Assembly (NCBI GenBank): GCA_026122225.1 | Contig: JANEZZ010001860.1 | Location: 237,437 to 301,436 of the forward strand | Origin: Heloderma charlesbogerti | Taxonomy: Eukaryota > Chordata > Lepidosauria > Squamata > Helodermatidae | Direction: 5' to 3' | Length of the DNA stretch: 64,000 bases | Part shown: positions 20,111-34,100 of the stretch, piece by piece | How the letters are laid out: each line of letters opens with the position of its first letter | Numbering within the stretch: the stretch's first letter is position 1 | Translations under genes and position numbers: made by a program | Notes under the pieces: model-generated | Database searches by the model: none | What the model was told of the DNA's origin: nothing | Seen by the model: the letters and a program-made list of their open reading frames with translations, nothing else

Positions 20111-21395
20111 ATCGTTCCCTTCCGCCCCCCCTCAAATTGATGCCTGGCGAATTGGCCCCTCCCTCTTGCTGCACGGGAATCACCTGCTCCGAATGATGCC
20201 CCTCCCCCACTCCAGCTGCTTCTCTCCCCCCCCCCGCGCTTGTTTGGATGAGCTGTGGGGTTTCTCCCTCTCCAAGCTGATGGGGGGGGGGGAAGTATAC
20301 AAAGCGCCCCCCCCGCGCGCATATGGGGTGTTTCTGATCTAGAAACAGCGGGGCTTCTTTGATTCCTAGGAGTCCGTATTCTCTAGGGAGGGGTGGGGAA
20401 CACGGCACTTTTTTTTGGTACAGATTACACCTGTCTCTCCCCTCCCCCCATTAAAAAATCGAGGAGTTGGTTGATTAGAAAAGGACATTCTTAACGCTCA
20501 GAGGGGATTGTGATGGTCAGGGCCGACCAGCTATAGAAACTGAGGTGTTGGCAACTTGAGGGAGGCAATGGGGTCCAGGGTCGTCATCCCCGCCCCCCCG
20601 AAGTCTCACTCCTAAATATTCGCACACACCTCTTTTCAATTTCAACCTACCTGGCTTAATTTATACTTGATCTCAACCTTGGGGCCTGTTTGTGAAGCAA
20701 TGAAGGCATTGGTTCCTCTGATCATGTGCAGAGGGCCCTCACCCTGTCACAGGCGCCTTGCCGGCTGGCGTTACCAAAGAGCGCAAACGCCCATCTCAGC
20801 CAGCATGGATGCTCTCACAGCTTTCCTGTGAGAAATGAATTGCAGTCCTCGCCCCATCTGACGAACCCTGGAGTCCTGGCTCCCCCACCTCCCCCAGCCA
20901 TGACCCCGACCTTCCAAAAACCCCTCCTGTCCCGGCATCCAGCCCTCTGGCTGGCTGTCTTAGCAGCCTGCACTGACTGCTCCCTCGAGGAACCCAGGAT
21001 ACCTGCCTGGCGGCTCGCAGCTGTGCAGCCAGGGAATTCTCCCCCCCCCTTGCAGTGGGGATGACTGGGGGGGGAGTCTAATGCACAGCAGCCTGTCTTG
21101 GTTTAGTTGGAGCCACTCCCCGCCCCCAGCTTTTGGCTGCTACAACACGGGGGCTGAGTGACCCCCAAGGAGCCACAGGGTGCCTGCGTGCAGACGGTGG
21201 GCTTGAGGCAGTGCCGGGCATCAGAAAAGCCCCGCTGGGCCACCCCAGGGGGGCCTCGTTGCCCTGCATTCCCCTCCCCCAGCAGCCAAACAGATGCCCC
21301 TGGCAGCCCCCCCCCCCCCGCAGGACAGGAGAGCAACGGCCCCTCCTGCTCCCCAGCCTCTGGCATGGAGAGGCAGACTGCCTCCACTACAGCAA
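20111..21395. other. first SLC12A9 intron (inferred), no feature seen
   Basis: The GC bias falls off and short C- or G-runs occur (20230-20320). No repeat or exon is recognised in this stretch. Confidence 0.4.
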
Positions 21396-21607
21396 GCAGC
21401 AGACAGTGTGGGGTAGTGGTCAGAGTGTTGGACCAGGACTGGGGAGGCCGGGCTCTAGTCCCCACTCAGCCAGGAAGGTCCCTGGGCAACATTGGTCATT
21501 CACAGACTCTCCGCCCAGCCTCCCTCACAGGGTTGCGGTGAGGAGGCAATGGAGAGGAGGAGGGGGAGGGTCACGTACGCCGCCTGGGCCCCTGGGAGGA
21601 AAGGCAG
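21396..21607 (+). mobile_element. tRNA-derived SINE, second type
   Basis: Head gtgtggggtagtggtcagag and gttggaccaggactgggg, a promoter-B-like segment with ccccactcagcc, then cctcacagggttgcggtgag and a tail ending near gtacgccgcctgggcccctg. This order is that of a common reptile SINE with a tRNA-like head. It is complete apart from the terminal tail. Confidence 0.7.
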
Positions 21608-21736
21608 GACATCAGTGGGACGCACAAATGGCCCAGTTGGGGCAGCCCCCGGGCCTTGTAGCCACAGCCGCCTGCTGCTCTGTGGAGTTCCGTGCTCCCA
21701 TTTTAGAGCCCTCCGGGGCAGGGCGGAGCTGGCTCG

Positions 21737-21846
21737 GCGGCAGAGCCGCGCGGGGGGGCCTGCAGAAGGTCCCGAGCCTGATCCCCAGCAGCGCCTCCAG
21801 GCAGGGCTGGAAGGTGTCCAGCCTGAAGCCCTGGTGGGGAGCCATG
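21737..21846 (+). mobile_element. partial tRNA-head SINE (same type as 40917)
   Basis: Segment gcctgcagaaggtcccgagc, gatccccagcagcgcctcc, then ggcagggctggaagg corresponds to the middle of the SINE family seen at 40917, 59590 and 62345. Confidence 0.55.
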
Positions 21847-22138
21847 GCGGCCAGTCCATGCTGACAAGCCTGGGCCAGGTGGAGGAAGGCTCTGACTTGG
21901 TGGCTGGCCCTCTTTGTGAGTTAGTGGCCATCACTGTGTCTTGTGCAAGCAAAGATTAAATGGGGTGCGAAAGGGGGCTTCCGCCTCTTGGGACAAGGCC
22001 TTTAATGGCCAAGGCAACTGGGGCTGATAGTTTGGACTCTCACAGCTGAACATACTACTTTTTCTTCTCCCCATCCCCCAACCCCCGTTCTTCTTTTCTC
22101 TCCTAGATAAATTGGGGACCTCGCCGCCTCCCCAGGCC

Positions 22139-25100
22139 ATGTCTACGGAGAGCTCCCCTCTGCTCAGTTACCGGCTCTTCAGGGTGTCGGGGGAGGGAGA
22201 GATGCCGGGGGCCACCCAGGAAGAGGCCCCGCTGGTGGTGGGGGTGGCGGGGTCGGGGGGCCCTCACCCTGACCCAGCCCGGCAGCTGTCCACCTTCTTT
22301 GGGGTCATCGTGCCCACGGTGCTGTCCATGTTCAGCATTGTGGTCTTCATGCGCATTGGTGAGTGGGGGGTTCGTGAGTCGGGCAGGTGCCGATTGGCCT
22401 TTCGACGGCCCCGACTAGGCCTGCTTAGCACCCCCAGACAGTCATCTTTCCCCTGCAGTGCGCTCACACAAGCAGGCCACAGCGGAGGTGACGAGGCCGC
22501 TGAGAGGGGACCGTCCACACAGCCACACGGGGGCTCCCAGCAGCCAGGAGCGCAGCTCGGAAGCGTAGCTGAGGGCTGCGCCGGGTGGCGGGGGGAGCCA
22601 GGATGGGAGCAGCAGACCGGAGGCGCCCGCCCTCCAGCTGCCGGGCGCCTGAGCGCAGGAGGCTTCTTGCCGGCCTCCTCTGAGAACCACGCCGGGGCAG
22701 CCCGAGGAGCCCCAGCTGCGCCCTGGCCAAGTGTCTCATTCTAGCTGATGCTTTTCTGTGCCACCCAACAGCCAAAGCTGCTCTCTGGGCGGCTCGAAAC
22801 AAAGTGAAAAGCCAGAAAATGGAATGAGGTGGTGAAGCATATGATGAAACCTTGGGTTGGATACAGAATGAGAGCCAAAGGGCTACCCAGGGGGAAAGCC
22901 AGCGGCAGCACCAGGATCAGAACGTGCATGTAAAGCTGAAGGCCTTTACAGCTGAAGGCCTGGGCACAAGGAGGCCCCCCTGGTGCCGGGGAGGCCACCA
23001 GGCGGGCCTGTGTAATGCGGAGGGAAGGGGTTGATGCATAAACAGGAATCTCCCCCCTGCTGGTTACCTCTCCAAGTGTGGCTGGGCCCTGAACATGTGC
23101 CGCTCTGCCTCCACTTGCTGGCCAAAGGAGCGAAGTTCTGCTTGCAAGACCCTGACCTGGCCTGTTTAGTAGCTTGGGTTTAGCAAAGCTCATCCTAATG
23201 TAGAAAGAAGGTTTGGGCCTCGCAGGGAACTTGGCACCTTGGGTTTTGCAAAGGTTAGCTCGTGGAGGTGCTTAGCTGTTGGCCTTAACTTGCCAAGGAC
23301 TTATGGCCCTGTGGGAGCTTCATTTTGCTCCAGGAGTTTGGGATTTGCAAGGTGCTTAACTGTTTTGCTGGCTGGGGGATTTTGCGAGTTGTGGTACCAC
23401 ACCTCTGGAGGGCACCAGGTTGGGGAAGGCTGTAATAAAAGTTTAACAAAGGGTAAAACTGGAGTTGGGAGAAAGAGACCCAGAGCAACGCCCCCCCCCG
23501 CCTGGCCCCCCCTTCCGGCTTGCCACCCTGACCCGCCTTCTCTGCCTCTCCACAGGGTTCGTTGTGGGCCACGCTGGCTTCCTGCAGTCCCTCCTCATGC
23601 TGGTCGTCGCCTATGTCATCATCTCTCTGACCGTCCTCTCCGTCTGCGCCATCTCCAGCAACGGGGCGGTCCAGGCTGGTGGAGCGTACTGTATCCTCCC
23701 TTGGCCAGTGGCAGCATCAGGGGTCTGGGCTGGGGTCAGACAAGGGGGAAGGCAAGTGGGCCTGTATGGAGAAGGAGAATGGATAAATGGGTGGGTGAGG
23801 GGACGCAGGAGCGGGTCACCGGGGCAGGAATGCGGTGGAGTGGGCTGGGTTTTGAAAGGCGTGGGTGCAGGGTTTTCCCCAGAAAGTCTTTCCAAGAGCA
23901 GAACTCCAGCCACATAATAATCGGTGGATTCAGAGTGCCTCTGAGCTCATGCAAAGAGCCTTTTCCTCTCCACTGAGATGCCTGGGGCTAGGAGCTGGCG
24001 ACTGTGAGTCTCAGACAGGTTTGAGCTGCTCTGGCTAGAAGCTGAGGTGTGGGGCTCCCTTTGTAAACTGCCCAGAGAGCTTCGGCTATGGGGTGCTATA
24101 GAAATGTAATGAATGATAATACAGCCCCCTCTAGCTGGCCATTCTGACTCCAGCGGTGACCATCCAGACGCCAGTGGGGAACCCCCGCTTTCTGTCCCGC
24201 GGGGTCAGATAATCAGAGGCTGGCTTCCATGGGAGGCGGCACTCCTGGCCCCATAGAGATCGGTGGGCCCGTTGGGCAGGAGGGCCCCTCGCCTTGAGAA
24301 CATTGCCTTGACTGCCCACCTGCCCCTCCAGTCATGATCAGCCGGACGCTGGGCCCCGAGTTTGGTGGGAGCATCGGCCTCATGTTCTATTTGGCCAACG
24401 TCTGTGCCTGCGGGGTTTATGTCCTCGGGCTGGTGGAAGCCATCCTGGATGTCTTTGGAGCAGGTGGGTCCTGGAGCCCTGGGAGGGGAGCCAGCTGCAG
24501 GGAGACCGGGGGTCAGGGCTCCTGTGCTGCAGGGGGCCACTGCCGGGTGCTGCAGGGGTGCAGAACCTCTTTCCGCCTGAGGGCCGAATCCCATTCCAGA
24601 GAAGCATTCAGGGGCCGCATTCCAGCGTGGTGCAGGGCCAGAATACAGTGCGTTTTAGCTCCAAGCTCTTCCTGCCAGTCACTGAGCCTGAGGAGCAGCA
24701 TTTCAGCCTTTTAGAAGGGGACAAACAATGGCACAGAAGCCGGGAAACCACCAACGAATTGGGGAGGGGAAGGCACAGGATGGGGGCATGGCCACCTGGG
24801 AAACCGCAGAGGGCTGGATGGGGACCCGGCCTGTGGTTCTGCACCCCTGCGGTCTTGGGTCTGAGCGAGGCAGGGGCTTCCCTTGGCAGATCCCCCTTCC
24901 TGGCCTCCCCAGTGTCTTCCTCCCCCCTCCAGATGGGTTGGATCCCCCTGGCACCAAGGCCCTCCCACAGGGCTACCTGTACAGCTTCCTCTACGGCTCC
25001 GTTGTCCTCTTCCTGTGCCTCCTGGTGTGCTTGGTGGGCGCCCAGATCTACACCAGGGCCGCCTTCTTCATCTTCCTGGTGGTCAACGTGGTCCTGGTCA

Positions 25101-28100
25101 CCATCTTCGCCAGCTTCTTCGCTGTGTCCCCCCGGGAGATCACCGTCTCCCGCGACGGCAACCACAGCTTCAACGCCTCCTTCACTGGGTTCAACATCTC
25201 CACCCTAAAGGACAACATGTATGGTAGGGAGGGGCTGGAGGGGCCGTGGAGCAGCCTTCTCCAACCTGGTGGTCTCCAGATGTGCTGGACTACAACACCC
25301 ATTGTCCCCCAGCCAGCTATGGGAGTTGTAGGCCAGCACCCTGTAGGCCACCAGGTTGGGGAGCTGCTGTAGAGGATGCTTTGGAATGAAACAGATACGC
25401 ACCCTAGCTTATGCGTGTCTATTTTGAAAGCAAATTTCTATTCCTCTTGGTTTGCAGAAGTTTGGATGGGGACAGAACAGCCATTTCCACCCCCAACCAA
25501 TTAATTTATATATTTGTTTATGCATTTATTTTAGAGGCATGTAGACGCTTTTCAGCAAAGGCCCCCAAAGCATCATACAATAGACGTTAAAATACAAGAA
25601 AACGTTTACCTTTGCAATTGTATAGTTCAAAATTCAAATTACCCTCGTAAGCATTAAAAAACAGCCCTTGGAGTTTGGGTGGGAGTGCATTGTAGTTAAC
25701 TGAACAACCGGAGTGCGAGTCCACTCAAGTGCATTGGGCAGTCTTGTCTGGGTTTTAAGCTTTTGGACAGTGGTGGGACCGTTGCTTGGTTTTGCTGTAA
25801 GGAAAGCAAAGCCAAAGAAAGGTTTTGCTTTTAACTAGTGGTTTTGTTTTTAACCAAAGCAAAACCAAAGATTTTGCTTTGGTTAAAGGATTTGCAATCC
25901 TGGCTTTTTGGGGAGGGGGCCGGGGAGCTAAAATGGTAGGAAAATCGGGGGGAGCACTAGTCACCCATCCATGTATTCATTCTGGTTAATTAACTCCATT
26001 TTAGCTGGTGCACATTTTCTGCATGTTTTCTCCACTTCTGTGGGTTGGAGGTGTGGGGTGTGATTGAACATGGCATCTTCTAAGATGAGGTGAGGTGTTG
26101 CAGGCAGAAAAGGAGGGGGTGTGCGGAGGGAAGAGGAGCAAAGAGGTGCCAAGCGATGGCAGGATGGGGAGGTGCGGGGGGTGGAGGGCTCCTTGGCTTC
26201 CTTGGAAGTAAATAGCACCCTCGTTCACGGCTCAGCACAAGGCAACCCCCAACACGTGCACACGCTCTCTCTCTCTCCTCTCCTCCTCCCGCCCGCCTTG
26301 GCAGCCATGTACTCTCATGACTACACCACCAACAACATGATGTCCTTCGCCACCGTCTTTGCGGTCATGTTCAACGGCTGTACAGGCATCATGGCAGGTT
26401 CCAACATGTCAGGTGAGGTTTGCAGGGCGGGTGGATTTGGGAGCGCAGATGGGGTGCGCAAGAGGGGGGGTTGTGGGGACTTCTCTGTGGTGGGGAGGGG
26501 GAGGGGGTCCTCCTGACCCTGTGCCCCTTTTGTGGGGAGCTGGCAGGGAGAGGACTGCAAAGTGCTGAGGTCTGAAAGAAGGGCGGCTTTGCCTCTCTTT
26601 TTCAAGGGGAGCTGAAAAACGCCAGCAGCTCCATCCCGAAGGGGACCATTGTGGCCGTGGTCTACACCTTTGTGATCTATTTCTTCCTCTTCTTCATGAC
26701 CAGCTTCACCTGTGAGAGGTGAGCAGTTAAGGCCACAGGAGTTTCTACAGGTGATCTGTCTGAGAATTCTTATTTTCGCTACACCCTTGCAAGCAGCTCT
26801 GGCAAAACAAACCGTGTCTTGAGCCGAGGGCCACCCAGCGGGGTGCTGGACTGAAGAACCACATTTCCCAGGACAGAGGAGATGGGGTGGACAGACCCAT
26901 AGCAACAGTCGCGCTGGCTTTTGTGTGGTGGGCAGAGTGGAGGGACATCTGTGGGGGGAGCCGAGGGCAGCGGAGTGGGGCTGGTCCAACAGAGGCCTTC
27001 CTAGTGGGTGGCGCTCCAGGGGACAGTGCCGACGAGCGTGTCTTGACTGCTCCACAGGGCGCTGCTGAAAGGCGACTACGGTTTCTTCCGAGCCATCAAC
27101 ATCTGGCCGCCCTTTGTGCTGATTGGCATCTACTCTGCCTCGCTCTCAGCCTCCATGAGCAACCTCATTGGTGCGTCGCGGATCCTGCACGCCCTGGCGA
27201 AGGATGACCTGTTCGGTGAGGTTGAGACCCCCACCCCTTCCTGGAAAAGAAACCCTTGGCGAGTCCCCTTCCCAGTCTGAAAGTGCCACCCGTGGGCCCC
27301 TGCAGCAGCCTCTTCTTCTTTCCCAACAGGCATTGTCCTGGCTCCAGCAAAGATCGTGTCCAAAGGGGGCAACCCCTGGGTGGCTGTCCTCTACACCTGG
27401 GGCCTTGTACAGGTAAGACCTCCCCCCCACCAGTGCCTTTCATGAAAATCCCAGGTAACTCATACCTGCCAGTTCTGCAATTATAAAAAGGGGCAACATA
27501 GGCCAGGGTGTCGAATCTTTTTCAGCCCATGGGTCTTGTTCCATTTCAGAGGGGCCTTTCTGCTTGAGGCTTTTCCTGTGTGCTCGGGTTTGCATGACAC
27601 CTGGGCCTCTCATGTGCTTTCCAATCATCACCGTGGGACTTTTTAGATCCAGGAAAGCCTGGTATATCCTGAATGGTGCTATGAAATGCTCCGTGTATTT
27701 GCGCAATTCTGCTACACCACAGTGCATATATTCTATATGGAACATACCGAAAGGCAGAGCAAGAAAACCCCTGGAAAAAAGCGTGTGTAAAGGAGCTGAA
27801 CTTAGTCCCGCAAAGGATCCAGAAGCAGGAGCCTCAGTAAAGGTGCAGGATAAAAGCCTCATGTGGAAATGCCCTCAGCAGTGCCGGGGATCCAGCCGGG
27901 GGCCTCCTGCCAATGGAGCTGCAGGCTCGACTGCTGGACTGGGGTGACATCAGGAGCCTGGCCACTGAGGTCAGCGCTGCTGCTGTCCTGACCCTTTCCC
28001 CATGCGCCTCCTCCCCAGCTGGTCCTCTTTGTCGGGAAGCTCAACACCATCGCTGGCATCGTGACCGTCTTCTACCTCGTGGCGTACGCCGCCGTGGACC

Positions 28101-31100
28101 TGGCCTGCCTAGCACTCGAGTGGGCGTCTGCTCCGAACTTCCGGTGGGTGGCCCTCGGGGGCAGGCACCTCGCCGCCTCGCAGGGGCTTGCCGGGAGGGC
28201 CGGCCCACTGGCGAGAGCCGGGCAGCCCCGCCTGGCCTGCCCCAGGGAGGCGCTGGCGGGAAGCCGGCGTGGATGGCCATGCAGGCACTGAGCCGCCCCT
28301 CCCCCCCAGCCCCACCTTCCAGGCCTCCTCGTGGCACACGTGCCTGCTGGGCATCGCCTCCTGCCTGGTGATGATGTTCCTCATCAGCCCCGCCGGTGCC
28401 TCCGGCAGCCTGGGCCTGCTGCTGCTGCTGCTGGGCTTCATCCACCTGCGCTCCGCTGCGTCCTCCTGGGGCCACATCAGCCAGGCCCTCATCTTCCACC
28501 AGGTACTGCTGTGTGCGCGTGGGGCGGCACGTGGCAAGCCTGGGCCCAGGGGCCGCCCGGATCTGTTCCCCAGGCCCTGGGCCTTTCCCTTGGGACCGAG
28601 CGTCCGCCGGCGCCAGCGGAAGCCTTCTGAAGCCGAGTTGCATTGGTGGGGCGGAGGGGGTAGAAAGGACCCGTGGAAAGCTCACCAGTTGCTCTTTGGG
28701 GGCATTTGGGGGCTTCCCGGCTTTGTGCAGCTTTCCCCCTTGCTCTTGAAGGCTGAGTGACTGGCAGGAAGAGCTTCGAGCTCAAATGTGCTGGCATTTT
28801 GGGCCTCGCCCCTCTGGCTTCTCTGGAACGGGACCGGCCCTTGGGCAGAAAGCGGTTCTGCCCCCGTCCTCAGCCACATGGGCGGGAAGCATGTGGGGCC
28901 AGGCTGCGCCACAGGGTGCTGCTCAGTCAGGGAAGGCCTGGATCCTCCCACCTTTCTGACCTGAGTGCCCCCCCTTCCCCAAGGTCCGGAAGTACTTGCT
29001 TCTCCTGGACATCCGGAAGGATCATGTCAAGTTCTGGCGGCCACAAATCCTCCTCATGGTGGCTAACCCCCGTGGTGGATCCCAGCTCATGAAGTTCGTC
29101 AACCACCTCAAGAAAGGGGGCCTCTTTGTTCTGGGCCACGTGGAGATCGGGGAGCTTGGTAAGAAACACTCCCGGGCAGGAGGAGGAGTGCAGGCACCCC
29201 GTCCCCCTGGCAGGGGAGGGGGCCCTACGCCAGCTGAGCCCACCCAGTCCAGCCCCAGCTGGCCTGCAGGCAGAATGCTGCCATGCCCGGGGCCTGCAGA
29301 CTCTGGCCAGAGACCCGCCGGGAGGCTGCCTCCCACCCCCACCCCGTACAGAATGTCATGGCAAGGGGGAGACCCACCTGGCCCCATCCGTCGGCCAGAG
29401 AGGGAGCAGCTGCCGGGAGCGTCTTTCGCCCTTCCCTGCCAGAAAGGACACAAACAAAGGACTGGTGCCCAAGTTTTGCTATTTTCCTCCTCCCTCCCAT
29501 TCCCTTTCCTTTTTGTGTTGTATCTTTGAAATTGTAAGCCTGAGGGCAGGGACTGTCTCTCTATTCATCTTTGTAAGCTGCCCTGGAAGCCATTTTTTGG
29601 CTGAAGAGCGGGGTGAAAATGCTGTAAATAAATAAATCAACAAGGTGCAGCACACCAGGGAGGGGAGCTGCAGGGCAGACGACACGAGCAAGTGAGCAAA
29701 GCCACAGGCGGCAGGGGAAGGCTGATGCCTCCCAGGCTCCGGCCTGCCCTAGGAGACCTTTCCCTGTCACACTGGCCCCAAGAGGGGCCATCAGCCACGA
29801 AGGCCTTCCCCATGCTGGAACCTGGTGGGCCCAGGAGTTGTGGCACCTGACATGCCCTTCCCCTACCCTGAAGAGCAGTGAGGTGTGCTAGCATACAGCT
29901 CCCAGCATCCTCCAGCCAGACCCAGAGGTTAGTGTCTAAAAGACCAGTATGGCGGTCTGGAAGCTCATTGACTAATCCCAGGTTGGTGAAGGGTCATTTT
30001 AAGCACTGGGGAATGGCCGTCTGCACATGCTTAGAGGCACCCCCATCTTCCATACGTTCCAGACCTGACTTTTGGTACTGAAAATCAGTTCCAGAACTGC
30101 AGCAGCTCTTGCTCAATGTAGCTGCCCCCCCCCCCCATGCAAGGGCCCTGGTGCCTCCATTGTGGTGTCTGTGACTAGCTAGGCACTGTTCCCTCATAGA
30201 ACCATAGAATAGTAGGGTTGGAAGGGGCCTACAAGGCCATCGAGTCCAACCCCCTGCTCAGTGCAGGAATCCAAGTCAGAGCATCCCTGACAGATGGCTG
30301 TCCAGCCTCGTCTTGAACGCCTCCGGTGTGGGAGAGCCCACCGCCTCCCTAGGGAATGGGTTCCATTGTCGTATTGCTCTGACAGTCAGGACGTTTTTCC
30401 TGATGTTCAGCCAGAATCTGGCTTCCTGTCACTTGAGCCCATTGTTCCGTGTCCTGCACTCTGGGATGATCGAGAAGAGATCCTGGCCTTCCTCTCTGGG
30501 ACAACCTTTCAAGTACTTGAAGAGTGCTATCATATCTCCCCACAGTCTTCTCTTCCCCAGGCTAAACATGCCCAGTCTCTCTTCACAGGGCTTTGTTTCC
30601 AGTCCCCTGATCACCTTTGTTGCCCTCCTCTGAACCCTCTCCAGTTTGCCTGCATCCTTCTTAAAGTGTGGTGCCCAGAACTGAACACAGTACTCCAGAT
30701 GAGGCCTAACCAGTGCTGAGTAGAGGGGAACTAGGACTTCCCGGGATTTGGAAGCTATGCTTCCATGAATGCACCCCAAAAGAGCATTTGCCTTATTTAC
30801 AGCCACATCACATTGCTCATATTCAGCCTGTGATCTACCACAATTCCAAGATCCTTCTTGCTTGTAGTGTTGTTGAGCCACGTATCCCCCATCTTGTAAC
30901 TTGGTTTCTTTTTCCTAGGTGCAGAACTTGGCATTAATCCCTATTAAATGTCATTCTGTTGTTTTCTGACCAGCGCTCCAGTCTATCAAGATGACATTGA
31001 ATTTTGTTTCTGTCTTCCAAAGTATTAGCTTTCCCGCCCCATTTTGTGTCATCTGCACAGTTGATCAGCATTCCCTGCACCTCCTCCTCCAAGTCATTCA

Positions 31101-34100
31101 TAACAATGTTGAAGAGCACTGGGCCCAGGACTGAGCCCTACGGTACCCCACTCGCTACCTCTCCCCAGTTTGAGAAGGTCCCATTGATAAGCACTCTTTG
31201 ATTCCGATTCTGTAGCCAACTGTGGATCCACCGGATCGTTGTTTCATCTAGCCCACTTTTTGCTAGTTTGCTCATCAGGATGTCCTGGGGCACTCTGTCG
31301 AAAGCTTTGCTGAAGTTGAGGTATATGATGTCTACAGCATTCCCACAGCCCACAGGGGAGGTGACTTGATCAAAAAATATCCGATTTGTCTGGCAGGATT
31401 TGTTCTTGACAAATCCGTGTTTGCTTCGAGGAATCACTGCATTGTTTTCAAGGTGCTTCCAGATGGATTGCTTCAGAATCCGCTCCAGAATTTTCCCAGG
31501 GATTGATGTCAGACTGACTGATCTGTAGTTCCCAGGTTCCTCCTTTTTACCCTTTTTGAAGATAGGGACAACATTAGCCCTCCTCCAGTCATCTGGCACT
31601 TCACCTGTCCTCCCTGATTTCTCAAAGAGAATAGACAGTGGTTCTGAGAGTTCCTCTGCCAGTTCCTTTATTACACTAGGATGCAGTTCATCTGGCCCTG
31701 GAGATTTGAATTCATTCAAAGTAATGAGGTGTTCCCGATCTCAAGCTATAATCCTGCCCCTTCAGCCTGTACTTTGCCATAGACCCTCTTTTGGGAGAAG
31801 ACTGAGCCAAAGTTGGAATTGAGCACCTCTGCCTTTTCTTTGTCCCGTTATCATTTTGCCATCCTTATTTAATAGCTGAACCACCATTTCTTTCCTCTGT
31901 CTTTTACTATGCATGTAGCTGAAGAAAGCCTTTTTGTTGCTTTTAGCATCCTGTACTAACCTCAGCTTGTTCTTGGCTTTAGCCTTCCTGACGCCATCCC
32001 TGTAATTCTGTGCTATCTGCCTGTACTCTTCCTTTGTTACTTGGCCTTCTTTCCACTTCCTATATGTGTCCTTTTTTGTTTTCAGGTCATCTCTAAGGTT
32101 TTTGTGAAGCCACATTGGCTTCTTCTGTTGTCTTCCACCTTGTTGTTGGAATTGTTTGTAATTGTGCCTTGAGAATTTCCTTTTTTAAAAGTTCCCACCC
32201 ATCTTGGACTCCTTTTCTCGTTAGAGTCGCTTGCCATGGGACCTTACTGATCGTTGTTCTGGGTTTATTAAAATTGGCTTTCCTAAAATCCAGGGTACGT
32301 GTTTGGCTGCAATCGGCTTTTGCTTCCTTTAGAACCAAGAACTCAAGTACAACATGGTCGCTTTCCCCCAGAGTTCCTGTAACTGCTACTTTATCCACTA
32401 AGTCATCCCTCTTGGTTAGGATCAAGTCAAGGACAGCCAATCCTCTAGTTCCTTCCTCTACTTTCTGTAGGAGAAAGTTATCCGCCACACAAGTCAGGAA
32501 TTTCCTGGAGGGGCCATGTTTTGCAGAATTTTGTCTCCCAACAAATATTGGGGAAATTGAAGTCCCCCATTACTACTACATCCTGCTTCCTTGACACATT
32601 GGCAATTTGCTTTTCAAAGGTTTCATCCTTGTCGTCTTCTTGATTGGGTGGCCGGTAGTAGACTCTGACCACCAGGTCCCTTTTATTCTTTGCTCCATGT
32701 ATTTTGATCCAGGTGCTCTGGATAGGGCTACCAAGCTCCTCCTCCTGTATTTCTGTGCAGAGATATGTATTTTTCACATACAGGGCAACCCCACCTCCCT
32801 TTCTGTTCCTCCTGTTCTTTTTGAACAAGTTATATCCTTCAAGTGCTGTATTCCAGTCATGAGAGTCATCCCACCAAGTCTCAGATACACCTATCAAGTC
32901 ATAATTTCCCTCCTGTATTAAGAGTTCGGGTTCGTTCTGTTTGTTTCCCATACTCTGGGCATTCGCATATAGACATCGAAGTGCGTCCCGCCCACCCCAA
33001 AATCGGAGTTGCATGTGCCTCGGCAATGTTCTGCCCGTCCGTTTTCTCTTCCTGCTGCAGACACCATGCCCTCTGACCCCATCCAAGCCCACTACAACTT
33101 CTGGCTGAGCCTGGTGGATAAGCTGAACATCAAGGCCTTCGTGGACCTGACACTGTCTCCTTCAGTCCGCCAAGGGACTCAGCACCTGCTCCGGATCACT
33201 GGCTTAGGTGAGGAGGGGGCAGGGAGTATCCCAGAACAACACGTACCTTGGCAGGGACGGAGGGAGTGCCTCCTGCTGAGCCAGGCCCTCGGCCCATGCA
33301 GCGGCTCTCCCTCTGGGGTTTCAGGCGGGAGGCTTCCCTGGTCCTACCTGGAGATGCTGCTGGGGATTGAACTGGGGGCCTTTTGCATGCCAAGCCGGGG
33401 CTCTCCCACGGCGCCATGGCCCCTCTCCACATGGAGTGACTGCATTTCTATGCAACCATATAGAAACTAGCCATAAAGCAGATAAGGGGCCCAGTGCCCC
33501 CCCCCGAAGAGCCACACGAGAGCGGAGCCACCTATCAGTGGTCCCCCCACCCCCACCAGCCCACCTACAGATCAGGCTATAGAGGAGCCCCAGGCAGAGA
33601 GCAGAAAGGTGTCTGCCCAGCAATTGGCTCCACATGACTCAAGCAAGTGAGCCAAGCCAGACTTTGCAGGGGAAGGCAAAAGCTCTCCCCGGCTCTGTTG
33701 CTAACCAGCCATAAGCAAAAGCAGGCCTCCCAAAGAGAAGGCACGTTGGGCACTCACCCATGGCCCCCAACCTCCTGTTGCTACCGATGGCAATTCCCGA
33801 TGCCCCCCGAAGGAGGGGTGAGGGGAACACCGTAGCTCTATGGGGGGGCGGGAGTGCAACCAGGGGGCCCACAGTAGATCTTGCAAGGATGCTCTGCTTT
33901 TGACCCCAGTGAGGTTCTTTTGCTCCCACCGACTGGGCTTCAGTGTTGTTTGCCTGTCTGACTTTGCCTGCACAGGAGGGATGAAGCCCAACACGTTGGT
34001 CCTTGGTTTCTATGACTGCTGCGTCCCTGAGGATTACTTCCTGCAGGACCCAGCCTTCAGCCAGGCTCGGGAGAACGACGAGTTTGGGGTGGACCTGACG

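Larger units (their letters stand above)
22139..28502 (+). other. SLC12A9: SLC12A9 membrane-domain exons
   Basis: The first ten coding exons encode an N-terminal [10 protein letters not shown] segment, which holds an acidic/dileucine-like sorting sequence, and then the APC-fold membrane helices. The exon at 24933-25223 carries a large non-cytosolic loop with three closely spaced N-glycosylation sequons (NHS, NAS, NIS). The exon at 26305-26412 carries [15 protein letters not shown], a conserved membrane stretch of SLC12 proteins. Exon 28310-28502 ends the membrane domain with a Leu-rich helix and SQALIFHQ. Confidence 0.9.

Noticed and set aside
13413..22106. EPHB4 exons expected from human synteny
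   Set aside because: No kinase, SAM, fibronectin or ephrin-binding words are present on either strand. The interval is too full of repeats and CpG island to hold the gene.
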